A DNA stretch of 64,000 bases from Pseudomonadota bacterium (GCA_016720075.1 JADJXW010000001.1:496001-560000), one strand, 5' to 3'; shown: positions 16,557 to 26,436, counted from the first letter of the stretch. The notes: generated by a model not told the origin, from the sequence alone. Program-made: numbers and translations.

Positions 16557-17590
16557 CGGCTGTCCTGTTCGCGCGCGAGCAGCGCCTTCAGCCGCCGTCG
16601 CACCCGCAGCCCACCGGCGTCGACGCCCAGCGAGATGGGCTTGGCGTCCCAGAAATCCGTGCCCTCCAGGTTCTCGTACGCAGCCTGGATGATGGGCTTG
16701 TCTTCCTCGTCGAACGCCTGCTGGAACAGCGTGCGCAGCATGCCGTCCAATTCCTTCGAATCGAGCTCGTACCGCCTGGCGCTGGCCCAGAAATAGTGCG
16801 TGGTGTCCGCCGTTGCGGGCGTGAGGATATGCGCCTGATCCACGGCGATGCCTTCCTCGCGCGGACGGCCCTTCGGCGTCGAGCCGACCTGCAGCGCCAT
16901 CGATGCCGGTGCATCCCAGCGCATATCGAGCCAGTGATCGCAGCGCATGTCCGGCGGATAGATGCCGCGCGTGTGGCTGGGCGCCGCCACGTCCGGCATC
17001 CACCAGTCGGAGTGGATGGCCGCTCCTTCCTCGCGGACGCGGTGCGTGCCGGCGAAGATCACGCCATTGCCCGCGAAGCTGCCGCGGTGAACGAACTCGA
17101 TGTGACTCAGGTCCATCAGGTTGTCGATGCCATATTCATAGGGCGCGCGCAGCAGCGTATAGCCGCGTACAGCGTGGACCTGCGACGATTCGGCCACGGG
17201 CGAGAAGTCGGGAATGAGAGCGGGATCGGCTGTTCCGGTCGTGCCGCCCCAGAGCCACAGGATGTCATGGCGTTCCACCACCGCCCAGCTGTCGACCTGC
17301 GCCTGGTGCGGAATGGCGTCGGCGTAGGGATTGCGAACGCAGCGGCCCGAGCCGTCGAACCTCAGTCCGTGGTACGCGCACACGATGGCGTCCCCATCGC
17401 GCGTGCCGCGGCTGAGCGGGGCGAAGCGATGGGGGCAGCGATCGGCCAGTGCCTGTGCGGCACCGTCCTTTCGGCGAAACAGCACGATCTGCCGGTCGAA
17501 GACCCGGCGCGACAAGAGTTGGTCGGTCAGCTCCTCGCTCCAGGCGGCCATGTACCAGGCATTGCGGATGAAGCGTGACACGTGCTGCAA
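16553..17590 (-). CDS. Rieske non-haem iron oxygenase, VanA-like alpha subunit
   Basis: This is a 345-residue aromatic ring-hydroxylating or O-demethylating oxygenase component. The Rieske [2Fe-2S] ligands are Cys52-x-His54 and Cys71-x2-His74 (CPHRFAPL and CAYHGLRF). The mononuclear iron site fits DNLMDLSHIEFVH, with H163 and H168 as ligands and a nearby Asp bridge. The length and N-terminus (FIRNAWYMAAWSEEL) resemble vanillate O-demethylase. A flavin/ferredoxin reductase subunit is needed for electron supply but is not encoded in this operon. It is preceded by the thiolase gene with 31 bases between. Substrate unknown; demethylation of a methoxy group is plausible. Confidence 0.9.
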   Translation of the reverse strand: MQHVSRFIRNAWYMAAWSEELTDQLLSRRVFDRQIVLFRRKDGAAQALADRCPHRFAPLSRGTRDGDAIVCAYHGLRFDGSGRCVRNPYADAIPHQAQVDSWAVVERHDILWLWGGTTGTADPALIPDFSPVAESSQVHAVRGYTLLRAPYEYGIDNLMDLSHIEFVHRGSFAGNGVIFAGTHRVREEGAAIHSDWWMPDVAAPSHTRGIYPPDMRCDHWLDMRWDAPASMALQVGSTPKGRPREEGIAVDQAHILTPATADTTHYFWASARRYELDSKELDGMLRTLFQQAFDEEDKPIIQAAYENLEGTDFWDAKPISLGVDAGGLRVRRRLKALLAREQDSR

Positions 17591-17621
17591 CCTCCCTCGT
17601 GTGAAAGACCCGGATTGCGGG

Positions 17622-18803
17622 CTAGCTGCGCTCTACGGCGAGCGCGATGCCCTGGCCACCGCCCACGCACAGCGTAGCCAGGCCCCGCGCGACCTTGCGG
17701 CGGCCCATCTCGTGCAGCAGCGTCACCAGGATGCGGGCGCCGGAGGCGCCGATCGGATGACCCAGCGCGATGGCGCCGCCATTCACGTTGACCCGTGCCG
17801 GGTCGAGTTCGAGCTGGCGGAGCACGGTCAGCGCCTGCACGGCGAAGGCTTCGTTGGCTTCCACCAGATCGAGCGAGTCCTTTGTCCACCCCGCCTTCTG
17901 CAGGCAGTGTCGCGAGGCGGGCACCGGTCCTTCTCCCATGTAGGCCGGGTCCACCCCGGCGCTCGCGGATGCGGCGACACGGCCGAGCACGGGGAGGTTG
18001 TGCTTGCGCACGGCGGCCTCACTGGCGAGCAGTAACGCGGCGGCGCCATCGTTGAGCGTCGACGAATTGCCCGCTGTCACGGAGCCCGACTTGTCGAATG
18101 CCGCGCGCAGGCCGGTGAGCGATGCTAGCTGCACGTCGCGCCGCGGTTGTTCGTCGATCAGGAAGGGCTGGGTTTGGCCGCCTTTCACCGGCAGATCCAC
18201 CGGTGTTATCTCGGCCTCGAACCGTCCGGCATCCTGCGCGGCGATGGCGCGCTGCTGCGACTGCAGCGCGTACGCGTCCTGGTCGTCGCGGCCGATGCCG
18301 TGGCGACGGGCCAGGTTCTCGGCGGTGATGCCCATGTGGCAGTCCCCGAAGGCATCCCACAGTCCATCGCTGATCATCGTGTCCACCAGCGTGGCATGGC
18401 CCATGCGCAGTCCGGCACGCGCCTTGGGCAGGCAGTAGGGGGCGAGGGACATGCTCTCCATGCCGCCGGCCAGCACCAGCTGCGCCTCGCCAAGCCGGAT
18501 GGCCTGCGCGCCCAGCTGCACGGATTCCAGCCCGGAACCGCAAACCATGTTCACCGTGGTGGCCGGCACTTCCACGGGCAGGCCCGCGCGCAGCGCAGCC
18601 TGGCGCGCGGTGTTCTGGCCCGCGCCGGCCGTGAGCACATGACCTAGCACCACGCGGTCGATATCCTGCGGCTGCAGGGCCGTTCCCGCCAGCACGGCGC
18701 GGATCACCGTGGCGCCCAGGTCTGCGGCGGCGATGTTGCCGAGTGCGCCCTGGAACTTGCCGATGGCGGTGCGGCGCGCCGCAACGATGAATACTTCGCT
18801 CAC
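17622..18803 (-). CDS. Acetyl-CoA acetyltransferase (thiolase)
   Basis: This is a 393-residue thiolase. The acylated nucleophile is Cys88 in NMVCGSG. The catalytic His349 lies in [15 protein letters not shown] and Cys379 in LCVGGGQG, as in biosynthetic-type acetoacetyl-CoA thiolases. Next to a SCOT-type CoA-transferase, the likely role is cleavage of acetoacetyl-CoA to two acetyl-CoA. The start GTG 18803 overlaps the stop of scoB (GTGA). A 3-oxoadipyl-CoA thiolase (PcaF) is the alternative, but the neighbouring transferase looks specific for acetoacetate rather than 3-oxoadipate. Confidence 0.9.
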   Translation of the reverse strand: MSEVFIVAARRTAIGKFQGALGNIAAADLGATVIRAVLAGTALQPQDIDRVVLGHVLTAGAGQNTARQAALRAGLPVEVPATTVNMVCGSGLESVQLGAQAIRLGEAQLVLAGGMESMSLAPYCLPKARAGLRMGHATLVDTMISDGLWDAFGDCHMGITAENLARRHGIGRDDQDAYALQSQQRAIAAQDAGRFEAEITPVDLPVKGGQTQPFLIDEQPRRDVQLASLTGLRAAFDKSGSVTAGNSSTLNDGAAALLLASEAAVRKHNLPVLGRVAASASAGVDPAYMGEGPVPASRHCLQKAGWTKDSLDLVEANEAFAVQALTVLRQLELDPARVNVNGGAIALGHPIGASGARILVTLLHEMGRRKVARGLATLCVGGGQGIALAVERS

Positions 18804-19456
18804 GCCTGCATCTCCGGCGCATCCTCCCCCGCGATGAGCCTGCCCGCCGTGCGTGCGCGGATCTCCGCCACGCTGACGCCGGGCGCCCGCTCGCGCAGGA
18901 TGAAGGCGCCGTCCTCGATCTCGAACCACCCGAGGTCCGTGATCACGCGGCGCACGCAGGCGCGGCCGGTGAGTGGCAGAGAACAGCGGGGCAGCAGCTT
19001 GGATTCTCCATCCTTCGATGCGTGGGTCATCATCACGATGATATTGCTGGCGCCTGCCACCAGGTCCATTGCGCCGCCCATGCCCTTGACCAGCTTGCCG
19101 GGGATCATCCACGAGGCGATGCTGCCTTCCACGTCGACCTCGAACGCGCCGAGCACCGTAAGGTCCACGTGTCCGCCGCGGATCATCGCGAACGATTCGC
19201 TTGAGGAAAAGATGCTGGCGCCGGGCAGTGCCGTCACGGTCTGCTTGCCTGCGTTGATCAGGTCCGCGTCCACTTCATCGGCGCGCGGGAAAGGGCCCAT
19301 GCCCAGCAGCCCGTTCTCCGACTGCATCATCACGTCCATGCCTTCAGGCACGTGGTTGGCCACCAGCGTGGGGATGCCGATGCCGAGGTTCACGTAGTAG
19401 CCGTCGCGCAGCTCGCGGGCGACGCGGCGGGCCATCTGTTCACGGGAGAGCGCCAT
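18800..19456 (-). CDS. scoB: 3-oxoacid CoA-transferase subunit B (SCOT)
   Basis: This is the 218-residue beta subunit of succinyl-CoA:3-oxoacid CoA-transferase. It transfers CoA from succinyl-CoA to acetoacetate together with subunit A. The active-site glutamate is E47 in [23 protein letters not shown] (residues 24-35) and [15 protein letters not shown] are also family landmarks. The start ATG 19456 lies 4 bases after scoA and the stop overlaps the thiolase start, so the three are translationally linked. The end of the protein extends about 20 residues after the usual IRARTAG. Confidence 0.93.
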   Translation of the reverse strand: MALSREQMARRVARELRDGYYVNLGIGIPTLVANHVPEGMDVMMQSENGLLGMGPFPRADEVDADLINAGKQTVTALPGASIFSSSESFAMIRGGHVDLTVLGAFEVDVEGSIASWMIPGKLVKGMGGAMDLVAGASNIIVMMTHASKDGESKLLPRCSLPLTGRACVRRVITDLGWFEIEDGAFILRERAPGVSVAEIRARTAGRLIAGEDAPEMQA

Positions 19457-19460
19457 GGGA

Positions 19461-20168
19461 TTACTCGCGGACGGTCAGTTTTTCGATGCGCTTGGTGAAC
19501 GTGCCTGCGATCAGACGGTTCACGTAGATGCCGGGCGTGTGGATGTGGTTCGGGTCCAGCTGGCCCGGCGGCACAATTTCTTCCACCTCGGCCACGGTGA
19601 TGCGACCGGCCGTGGCCACTTCCGGATTGAAGTTCCGTGCCGTGTTCCGGTAGATGAGATTGCCGAACCAGTCGGCCTTCCATGCCTTAACCAGCGCGAA
19701 GTCGGCCTTCAGCGATCGTTCCAGTACATAGTCGCGGCCGTCGAAGCGCGCAGTGGGTTTGCCCTCGGCGACGCTGGTGCCGAAGCCTGTCGCGGTATAG
19801 AAGGCCGGGATTCCGGCGCCACCGGCGCGCAGCTTTTCTGCCAGCGTGCCCTGCGGAGTCAGTTCCACTTCCACTTCGCCGGCCAGCATCTGCCGCTCGA
19901 ACTCGGCGTTCTCGCCCACATAGGAGGCGATGATCCGTCTGATCTGCCGGCTCTTGAGCAGCAGGCCCAGCCCGAAGTCATCCACGCCGCAGTTGTTGGA
20001 GATGACGGTGAGGTTGCACCTACCCAGTCTTGCAGCTTCAGTGATCAGGTTTTCAGGAATGCCGCACAGGCCGAATCCGCCCACGGCAAATGTCATGCCG
20101 TCTTCCAGTCCTGCCATCGCCTGCTCGTAGCTGGCGACGCGCTTGTCGAAACCACTCATGGATGTCAT
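19461..20168 (-). CDS. scoA: 3-oxoacid CoA-transferase subunit A (SCOT)
   Basis: This is the 235-residue alpha subunit of the acetoacetate CoA-transferase. It carries the CoA-binding signature [13 protein letters not shown], then [15 protein letters not shown] and [20 protein letters not shown], which are SCOT-type rather than PcaI-type. The start ATG 20168 shares its first base with the stop of the cyclase gene (TGATG). A second in-frame ATG lies three codons on. Its presence implies that the pathway yields acetoacetate or a close 3-oxoacid. Confidence 0.93.
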   Translation of the reverse strand: MTSMSGFDKRVASYEQAMAGLEDGMTFAVGGFGLCGIPENLITEAARLGRCNLTVISNNCGVDDFGLGLLLKSRQIRRIIASYVGENAEFERQMLAGEVEVELTPQGTLAEKLRAGGAGIPAFYTATGFGTSVAEGKPTARFDGRDYVLERSLKADFALVKAWKADWFGNLIYRNTARNFNPEVATAGRITVAEVEEIVPPGQLDPNHIHTPGIYVNRLIAGTFTKRIEKLTVRE

Positions 20169-20950
20169 CAGGCCTCGTCGATGATGGCGACGGCGCGCGT
20201 CCAGCCCGCAGAGGCGCCGCGTATCTTGTGGGGAAAACAGCTGACCGTGAATCCGTGCGGTGGCAGCGCCTCGAGGTTGTGCAGTTTCTCGAGGTGGCAA
20301 TAACCGATGTCGCGCCCGGCCTTGTGGCCTTCCCAGATCAGCGAGTAGTCGCCAGTCTCGGCCACCTTCTTCGCGGTGTGGCTGAAAGGCGCATCCCAGC
20401 TCCACGCGTCGGTGCCGGTGACGCGCACGCCGCGCGTGGTGAGATACATCGTGGCTTCGTAGCCCATGCCGCAGCCCACGTTGATGAAGTCCGGCCGCCC
20501 CAGGGCCTTGCCCGCCGCGGTGTTGACCAGCACGATGTCCAGCGGCTGCAGCACATGCCCGATGCGATGCAGTTCGGCCTCAATCTCCGCGGCCGTCACC
20601 ACGTGTCCGTCCGGAAGGTGGCGGAAATCCAGCTTCACCCCCGGCCTGAAACACCAGTCGAGCGGCACTTCGTCAATGGTCATGGCCTGCTTGCCGCCAT
20701 CCTGCGTGGGGTGGAAGTGCCAGGGGGCGTCGAGGTGCGTGCCATTGTGGGTGGACAGTGTGATGGTTTCCGCCGCGGCGAAACCCTCGCCGCCCGGCAT
20801 GTTGTCCAGCGTCAGCCCCGGGAAGAAATGCGCGGCCTCCGGCATCGTCTCGCGGTGACCCTGGTACTCGATCTTCGGGCGCATGAAGGGCGGATCGCTC
20901 ACCACCTCGTTGCACAAGGTGATGGACAGGTCGATGAATGTTCTTGGCAT
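20168..20950 (-). CDS. Cyclase-family hydrolase (KynB-like fold)
   Basis: This 260-residue metal-dependent hydrolase belongs to the putative cyclase family, which includes arylformamidase KynB, isatin hydrolase and related C-N or C-O hydrolases. The metal motif [13 protein letters not shown] (HxGTHxDxPxH pattern) is intact near residue 73. A second conserved block, [13 protein letters not shown], follows. Later residues W-S-W-D-A-P-F are typical of the larger members. The start is ATG 20950, 4 bases after the P450 stop. In this operon it could hydrolyse a ring-opened lactone or amide intermediate; that is inference. Confidence 0.86.
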   Translation of the reverse strand: MPRTFIDLSITLCNEVVSDPPFMRPKIEYQGHRETMPEAAHFFPGLTLDNMPGGEGFAAAETITLSTHNGTHLDAPWHFHPTQDGGKQAMTIDEVPLDWCFRPGVKLDFRHLPDGHVVTAAEIEAELHRIGHVLQPLDIVLVNTAAGKALGRPDFINVGCGMGYEATMYLTTRGVRVTGTDAWSWDAPFSHTAKKVAETGDYSLIWEGHKAGRDIGYCHLEKLHNLEALPPHGFTVSCFPHKIRGASAGWTRAVAIIDEA

Positions 20951-20954
20951 GGTT

Positions 20955-22145
20955 TCAGTCCGTTGCTGCGCGGAACTCCACGGGCAGGGATGCCAGGGCG
21001 TGCAGCGTGTTGTTGATGCGGCGGCGCGGTTCACCCATGAGGTTAATGGAGTTGACACGCGGAATCATGGCCCGCAGTAGCACTTCCATTTCCAGCCGGG
21101 CCACCATCTGTCCGAGGCATTGGTGGATGCCGAAACCGAACCCGACATGACCGCTCGACTGGCGTCCAACGTCGAATTGATCCGCATTTTCCCAGCGGCG
21201 GGGGTCGCGGTTGGCTGCCGCCAGGAACAGCAGCACCTTTGCGTTGGCTGGAAGGGTGACGCCCGCCACGCAGGTCTCCCGGCCGGTCGTGCGGAAGAAC
21301 GTCTGTACCGTGCTGTCCCAGCGCAGTCCTTCCTCGATGGCCCGCTTCAGCAGGGCCGGCTCCTGGCGCAGGCGTTGCCACTGCCCTGGATGCATGGCGA
21401 ACGCATGGATGAGGTTGGCGATGCCGTTGACCGTCGTGTCCACGCCTGCCGAAAGGAACGAGCGCACCAGGCGCTCGGCTTCCCCCGCGGTGCACTCACC
21501 CCGATCCGCCGCTTCGTAGACCTGCATGCCCCAGCCACCCGGCAACAGCTGGTCACGCCGACACGCTTCGGCAACCCATGCCATCGCCGGGCCGGCATCC
21601 GCCATGCCGCGTTCAAACACGGCGTTGCGGGGGCCAAACGCATTGAAGACCGCTGTCGCATAGGGAATCAGGTGCTCGCGTCCCGCACTTCGCAGTCCGA
21701 TGAGATCGGGAAAGACGGCGAGGGGGAATGCGGCGCCCAGGTCTTCCACGCCGTCGAATCGCCCCCGCGCCACCAGTCGCGCGATCATGTCATCGGCCAC
21801 CGCCTGCCATCGTGCCGCCACTTCACGCAGCGCGCCCAGTGAAACAATGCGGTTCATCAGCGAGCGCGTCCGATCGTGCAGGGGCGGATCGGTTTCCAGC
21901 AGCAGGGAGGGCGGGCGCCAGGGCTCTTCCTGCTGGAAGTCGGCCAGCCCCACGCCGCGACTGGAGACAAAGGTCTGCCAGTCCCTCAGCGCAGCCTGCA
22001 CCTCGGCATGTCGCGCCATGCCATAGCAGCCAATCGGCGCAAGCAACACCACGGGTCCTGCTTCCCGGAGCGCCTCGTGGTGGGCATAGGGGGCCGCGAG
22101 GAACTCCTCGGCGAACGGGTCCAGGTCGAGACTGACGGCGCTCAA
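20955..22145 (-). CDS. Cytochrome P450
   Basis: This is a soluble bacterial P450 monooxygenase of about 396 residues. The haem loop GFGFGIHQCLGQ gives the thiolate ligand Cys343. The I-helix oxygen-activation motif is SAGVDTT and the ExxR motif is EEGLR. The N-terminus (LDLDPFAEEFLAAPYAHHEA) resembles the CYP199/CYP203 group that oxidises para-substituted benzoates, but specificity cannot be deduced. TTG 22145 is the best start, as the only upstream ATG lies inside the hydrolase gene; the start is uncertain. No ferredoxin or ferredoxin reductase gene is nearby. Confidence 0.9.
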   Translation of the reverse strand: MSAVSLDLDPFAEEFLAAPYAHHEALREAGPVVLLAPIGCYGMARHAEVQAALRDWQTFVSSRGVGLADFQQEEPWRPPSLLLETDPPLHDRTRSLMNRIVSLGALREVAARWQAVADDMIARLVARGRFDGVEDLGAAFPLAVFPDLIGLRSAGREHLIPYATAVFNAFGPRNAVFERGMADAGPAMAWVAEACRRDQLLPGGWGMQVYEAADRGECTAGEAERLVRSFLSAGVDTTVNGIANLIHAFAMHPGQWQRLRQEPALLKRAIEEGLRWDSTVQTFFRTTGRETCVAGVTLPANAKVLLFLAAANRDPRRWENADQFDVGRQSSGHVGFGFGIHQCLGQMVARLEMEVLLRAMIPRVNSINLMGEPRRRINNTLHALASLPVEFRAATD

Positions 22146-22162
22146 GATCGGTTGCCGGCCCG

Positions 22163-23320
22163 CTATGCCGTGTGGCCGCCCAGAGTCTCGGCAAACCAGT
22201 CGGCGATACAATCACGCCCGTAGGACATGTTGTCTGCGCCCACATGCTCCACGCCACCCTCTCGTTCGGTGAATATCTTCAGCTCGCGCTTCGGACTGTT
22301 CACCAGCTGGTCGTAACTCTGGTGCGCATAGTCCACGCTGATCTGCCGGTCCTTCGCGCCATGCGTCACGAGGAAGGGCACGCGGATGCGTTCCATCACG
22401 CCGTTCAGGTGCATGTCCTTCGACTTCTCGAGGAAGTCCTCCATGGAGCTGGCGCCGAACACCCAGTACACATGTGCCCAGTAGTGCGGAACGGGGTTCT
22501 CGCCTTCGCGGCGTATCCGCTTCTGCTGCACCTCGGCCCAGTTGTGGTTCGCGCCCCAGACGGCGCCGCTGGCGAAGCGGGGCTCGAAGGCCACCGCGCG
22601 CGGCGCGAAGTGGCCGCCGAGCGAGATGCCGGTCATGCCGATGCGCTTCGGATCGACGCCCGGCTGCTGTTCCAGCCAGTCCACGGCTTTCGAGGCCCAG
22701 CGTTCGATGTAGGGCGTGGCTGGCAGGCCCTGCAGGCGCAGTGTCTCGCCGGTGCCCGGCTGGTCCACGCATAGCGTCGAGATGCCCCGGCGCGCCAGGG
22801 CCTGCCCCAAGCGTGACCAGTAGAGCAGTTCCTTGCAGCTGTCGAGGCCATTGCAATACACCACGACGGGTTTGCGGCCTTCGCCCGGGGCTTCGGTGTA
22901 CAGCGCGGGCATCATGCCTTTTTCCAGCGGAATCTCCACCCGCCGCACGTTCTCGCGGGCCAGGCGCGTGGCGTCTTCGAAGCAGCCGCGCGCCAGCGCG
23001 TAGGTCTTCTCCCGACCCGGATGACCGTGGCCCTGCATGCGTTCCGCGGTCATCAGGTACAGTGCCGCTCGCTGCAGTTTGGTGGCCGCGGAGAAATCGC
23101 GACCCTTCTGGCGGTCTTCATCGGCCAGCGAGATCAGCGTTTCTGCCTTCTTCATCCACTCGGCCAGGAATTCCTTGGTGCCGGCATCCTCGCCCTTGGC
23201 TGCCTTCTCGCGCAGCGGCGCGCACATGTCGATGATGTCGCCGATCTGCCCGCCGCTCTCGATCGCGATCGACAGCGACAGGTTCCAGACATAGTTCGGA
23301 AAGTACTCGAATAGTGCCAT
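22163..23320 (-). CDS. Alpha/beta hydrolase with helical N-terminal cap (2,6-DHPON hydrolase-like)
   Basis: This is a 385-residue hydrolase. The first 125 residues are helical and form an N-terminal cap. The alpha/beta core carries nucleophile Ser233 in GISLGG, an acid in THGAKDR and a His in GVEHVG. This layout matches the 2,6-dihydroxypseudooxynicotine hydrolase and DUF1100/FrsA-like group, some of which break carbon-carbon bonds. The gene sits directly after the extradiol-type dioxygenase with 3 bases between, so hydrolysis of a ring-cleavage product is a reasonable guess. The start is ATG 23320. It is not related to BphD-type meta-cleavage hydrolases, which have their lid in the core. Confidence 0.85.
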   Translation of the reverse strand: MALFEYFPNYVWNLSLSIAIESGGQIGDIIDMCAPLREKAAKGEDAGTKEFLAEWMKKAETLISLADEDRQKGRDFSAATKLQRAALYLMTAERMQGHGHPGREKTYALARGCFEDATRLARENVRRVEIPLEKGMMPALYTEAPGEGRKPVVVYCNGLDSCKELLYWSRLGQALARRGISTLCVDQPGTGETLRLQGLPATPYIERWASKAVDWLEQQPGVDPKRIGMTGISLGGHFAPRAVAFEPRFASGAVWGANHNWAEVQQKRIRREGENPVPHYWAHVYWVFGASSMEDFLEKSKDMHLNGVMERIRVPFLVTHGAKDRQISVDYAHQSYDQLVNSPKRELKIFTEREGGVEHVGADNMSYGRDCIADWFAETLGGHTA

Positions 23321-23323
23321 GGC

Positions 23324-24226
23324 TCAGACCGGTGCCATCTGGAACAGGCCCGGATCAGGCTTCGGGTGCGGCATGGTGTGGGGGCCACCCACTCCCGACT
23401 GCCACTGGTCCATCACCTGCGGTTCGGGCACATGCACCTTGGCCTGCCAGGTGGCGTCGTCCACTTCCTCGAGTTCTGCGGTGTATTCCACGGCGAAACG
23501 GTTGGGCGTGACGAAATAGCTGAAGGTGTTGTCGCCCGCCGTGTGGCGGCCCGGGCCCCAGGTGATGTCGACGCCGGATTTCTTCAGCCGGCCGATGCCA
23601 CGCATCATGCCGTCCACGCCCATCATGTCGTAGGCCACGTGGTTGAGGCAGGGTGGGCCGGGCAGCACCGCCATGCGGTGATGCGCGGAATTGCAGCGCA
23701 GGAAGGCCATGAAATCACCCAGCCAGTCCGACACCTTGAAGCCCAGCACCTCGGTCATGAACTTGACCGCCGCCTTGTGGTCCGGCGAGTGCAGCACGAT
23801 GTGGCTGATCTTCACCGGCACGCCTTCCCAGCGCGCGATTTCGCGCCTGGCGCCACGTGCCACATCGCTCGAGACCTCGAACGTCAGGCCGTCGGGCGAG
23901 AAGAAGCGGAAGCCGTAACCACCGCCGGGCGAGGTGAGCGCGCGCGGGTCATGAATGATCTTCGCGCCCGCAGCCTTCACTTTTGCAGCCAGCGCATCCA
24001 CGTCGGTGCGCGAAGCGGCGGCCAGCGCAATGACGTCGATGCGGTTGCTGTCGTCCTGCCGCAAGCGCACCACGTGATGCTCGTCATGGCCCTGGGTGGC
24101 GAGCCAGGTCAGTCCGTCGGTGCTCGGCACCTGCACCAGACCCCATTTCTCCAGGTAGAAGGCCTTCTCGGCTTCCAGGTCCTTCACGCCATAACCCACG
24201 TAGCGGATCTCGTTCACTCTGCTCAT
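23324..24226 (-). CDS. VOC-fold extradiol ring-cleavage dioxygenase
   Basis: This 300-residue protein has two tandem glyoxalase/VOC modules (about residues 5-120 and 138-255), as in type I extradiol dioxygenases. The expected iron ligands of the C-terminal module are present: H142 in ISHIVLHS, H196 in LNHVAYDM and E247 in FAVEYTAE. The family motif GRHTAGDNTFSYFVTPNRF lies before the Glu. It would open a catechol-type ring with O2. It stands between the FAD monooxygenase, which could make the diol, and the alpha/beta hydrolase. The ring substrate is unknown. Confidence 0.9.
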   Translation of the reverse strand: MSRVNEIRYVGYGVKDLEAEKAFYLEKWGLVQVPSTDGLTWLATQGHDEHHVVRLRQDDSNRIDVIALAAASRTDVDALAAKVKAAGAKIIHDPRALTSPGGGYGFRFFSPDGLTFEVSSDVARGARREIARWEGVPVKISHIVLHSPDHKAAVKFMTEVLGFKVSDWLGDFMAFLRCNSAHHRMAVLPGPPCLNHVAYDMMGVDGMMRGIGRLKKSGVDITWGPGRHTAGDNTFSYFVTPNRFAVEYTAELEEVDDATWQAKVHVPEPQVMDQWQSGVGGPHTMPHPKPDPGLFQMAPV

Positions 24227-24251
24227 GACAGTTCCTTGATTCGAAATTTCT

Positions 24252-25367
24252 TTAGAGCGGCTGCGCGATGCGCTCGAACATCGCCTTGGTGGCGACCGCC
24301 TGTTCGACGCGCGGGCCGGTGCCCAGCTGGCTGCGGCAGATGGCTACGGAGGAATCCACGATGAACTTGCAGCGATCGAAGCGCCGCTGCTGGTAGCCCT
24401 GCAGAGCTGCCTCGATGGAGGGTTTCGTGGCCAGTTCCTCGGCGATCACGATGCTGTCCTCGACGGCCATGCCGGCGCCCTGGCCCAGGTGGGGCGTGGT
24501 GGCATGCGCGGCGTCTCCCAGCAGCACCACGCGGCCCTTGTGCCAGGGGCCGTCCAGGAACAGCCATTCCAGCGGGCGGTAGACCACGCCGCCGTTGTCG
24601 GTGATCTGCTCGCGCAGCGCGGCGATGTCCGGCGGCACCACGGTGAGCTTGCTGCGCATCGCCGCGGCGAGCTCACTCTTCTCGTAACGGGGGTTCCCGG
24701 GCTCGGGCGTGGTGACATACATGTACATCAGCGAGTCGGAGAGGGGCACCAGGCCGTAGCCGATCGGTCCCTCGTAGGCGCGCAGGCAGGTGACTTCCGG
24801 TGGCTTCACGAAGTTGTAGCGCCACACGGCCTGCCCGATGAACTGCGGCTTCGGGGCCTCGGGGAACACCATGCCGCGCGTCTGCGAGTTGTAGCCGTCC
24901 GCTCCTATCACCAGGTCGTAGCGGCTTGACTGACCATCGGAGAAGCGCGCATCCACGCCCTGGCCATCGTCATTCAGCGCCTCCGCGGTGACGCCCAGGC
25001 GGATGTCGGCGCCGGCGCCCTTCGCGCGGTTGCCCAGCACCCGATGCAGCGCCGGCCTGCCGATGCCCAGATTGGAGGGTGCGCCATCGACCAGGCGCGG
25101 CGTGGGTATTTTCGCGATGCACTGGCCGGTGGGCAGGTACACCTCCACCGCGTCGAAGCCAAAGCCCGCCGCCATATAGTCATTGAGGATGCCCAGTTGC
25201 TTCGCGGCGCGCACCACGTTGGCCTGCTGGATGATGCCGACGCCATAGACCGTCCAGGTCGGATCCTTTTCAATGACCGTGACCCGATGGCCGTCGCGGC
25301 CCAGCGCGATGGCTGCCGTCAGTCCGCCGATGCCACCCCCGATCACGAGCACGTTAAGTTTCTTCAA
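24252..25367 (-). CDS. FAD-dependent aromatic monooxygenase (NahG/3HB6H-like)
   Basis: This is a 371-residue flavoprotein hydroxylase. The N-terminal dinucleotide fold is [12 protein letters not shown] (from residue 7), a central motif is [10 protein letters not shown], and the FAD ribityl site is [16 protein letters not shown]. The overall pattern matches group A monooxygenases such as salicylate hydroxylase and 3-hydroxybenzoate 6-hydroxylase, which add OH to a phenolic ring using NAD(P)H. Reading starts at TTG 25367, preceded by a GTGGGG-like site, because the family begins just before the GxGxxG fold. It is the first gene of the operon and lies 120 bp after the LysR gene. Confidence 0.9.
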   Translation of the reverse strand: MKKLNVLVIGGGIGGLTAAIALGRDGHRVTVIEKDPTWTVYGVGIIQQANVVRAAKQLGILNDYMAAGFGFDAVEVYLPTGQCIAKIPTPRLVDGAPSNLGIGRPALHRVLGNRAKGAGADIRLGVTAEALNDDGQGVDARFSDGQSSRYDLVIGADGYNSQTRGMVFPEAPKPQFIGQAVWRYNFVKPPEVTCLRAYEGPIGYGLVPLSDSLMYMYVTTPEPGNPRYEKSELAAAMRSKLTVVPPDIAALREQITDNGGVVYRPLEWLFLDGPWHKGRVVLLGDAAHATTPHLGQGAGMAVEDSIVIAEELATKPSIEAALQGYQQRRFDRCKFIVDSSVAICRSQLGTGPRVEQAVATKAMFERIAQPL

Positions 25368-25487
25368 GATTTTCCCCACCCCATCGCTTTGGTACCGCCA
25401 TTCCACCAGGCGGGTTGGCAGGGATACCACACGCATCCCTGCCCCGTACAAGTGGAAAATCCGATTGGCAACGATAGCCCCGACCGA

Positions 25488-26391
25488 TCAGTCCTGTGCG
25501 GACTCCCGCAGGCGCGCGATCAGCCAACCCAGGCTGGCGTCGGAGATCCTGCCGCGGTGGAACTGGATCATCTCGCGCATGACCGGGAATTCGAAGGGTA
25601 GCGCCTGCCACGCCAACGGCAGTCGCTGGGCCAGCGTGCGAGCCAGGCGCGCATGCATCACGGTGACGCGCGGCGTGCCGATCAGCAGTTCTGGCACCTG
25701 AAGAAACGAGGACGCCACGGTTTCTACCCGACGGTCCATTCCCAGGGCCTGCAGGCTTGATTCGGCAAACGAATGCCGCGTGCCGGTGCCGATACCGACG
25801 GCAATGTGTCCGGCTGCCCGGAACTGATCCACCGTCAGGGGCTGCCGGATGATCGGATTCTCGGACCAAGCCGCAACGACATGCTGTTCTTCGAACAGCA
25901 GTTCCGCGGGATGTTCCCGCAGGCAGTGTTCCTGGGGCATCAGCAGTATGTCGATCTCGCCCTGTTCGAAAAGGTCCAGGGCCTGCTGCGAGGGCGGCTG
26001 CAGGTTCAGTCGCACCCTGGGTGCCTGCCGCTGCAGCAACGGCATCAGGCGCGGAAAGATCACCGTAGACAGGTAATCGGAGATGCACAGGTGGAACCAG
26101 CGGTCGGAAGTCGCCGGGTCGAACTGCCGTGCCTGGATGATCATGCGATCCACGCTGGTCAGCAGCTCGGCAAGCACCGGGTTGCAGCTGCAGCGCCTGC
26201 GGGGTGGGAATCATCCGTTTTCCCTGGGGTTCCAGCAGCGGATCGTTGAAGTAATCCCGCAGGCGCGCCAGCGCGGCACTGACCGAGGGCTGGCTCAGGT
26301 GCAGTCGCTCGGCGGCGCGCGAAACGCTGCGCTCCTCGATCAGGACGTCGAGAGTGACGAGCAGGTTGAGGTCCAGTCCCTTGAAGCGCAT
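25488..26391 (-). pseudogene. LysR-type transcriptional regulator, frameshifted as read
   Basis: This is a LysR regulator of about 300 residues. The N-terminal winged helix-turn-helix is complete ([19 protein letters not shown], then [20 protein letters not shown]). The frame breaks at about 26181-26184, after TPQALQLQ. The effector-binding domain then continues in another frame from [14 protein letters not shown] to the stop at 25488. The lesion lies in a CTGCAGCTGC repeat next to a CCC run. The regulator is of the NodD/LinR-like subgroup by its N-terminus. It probably controls the downstream ten-gene operon and the divergent TonB receptor operon. If the break is an assembly error the gene is intact. 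Confidence 0.85.
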
Positions 26392-26436
26392 GTCCGACCT
26401 ATCGGCAAAAACTCTCGATCACGATCCAAAGAAGCG

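Noticed and set aside
17622..20168. Reading the CoA-transferase and thiolase as PcaIJ and PcaF of the 3-oxoadipate pathway
   Set aside because: The alpha subunit motifs ([23 protein letters not shown]) fit acetoacetate SCOT better than PcaI (GGFGTAGMP).
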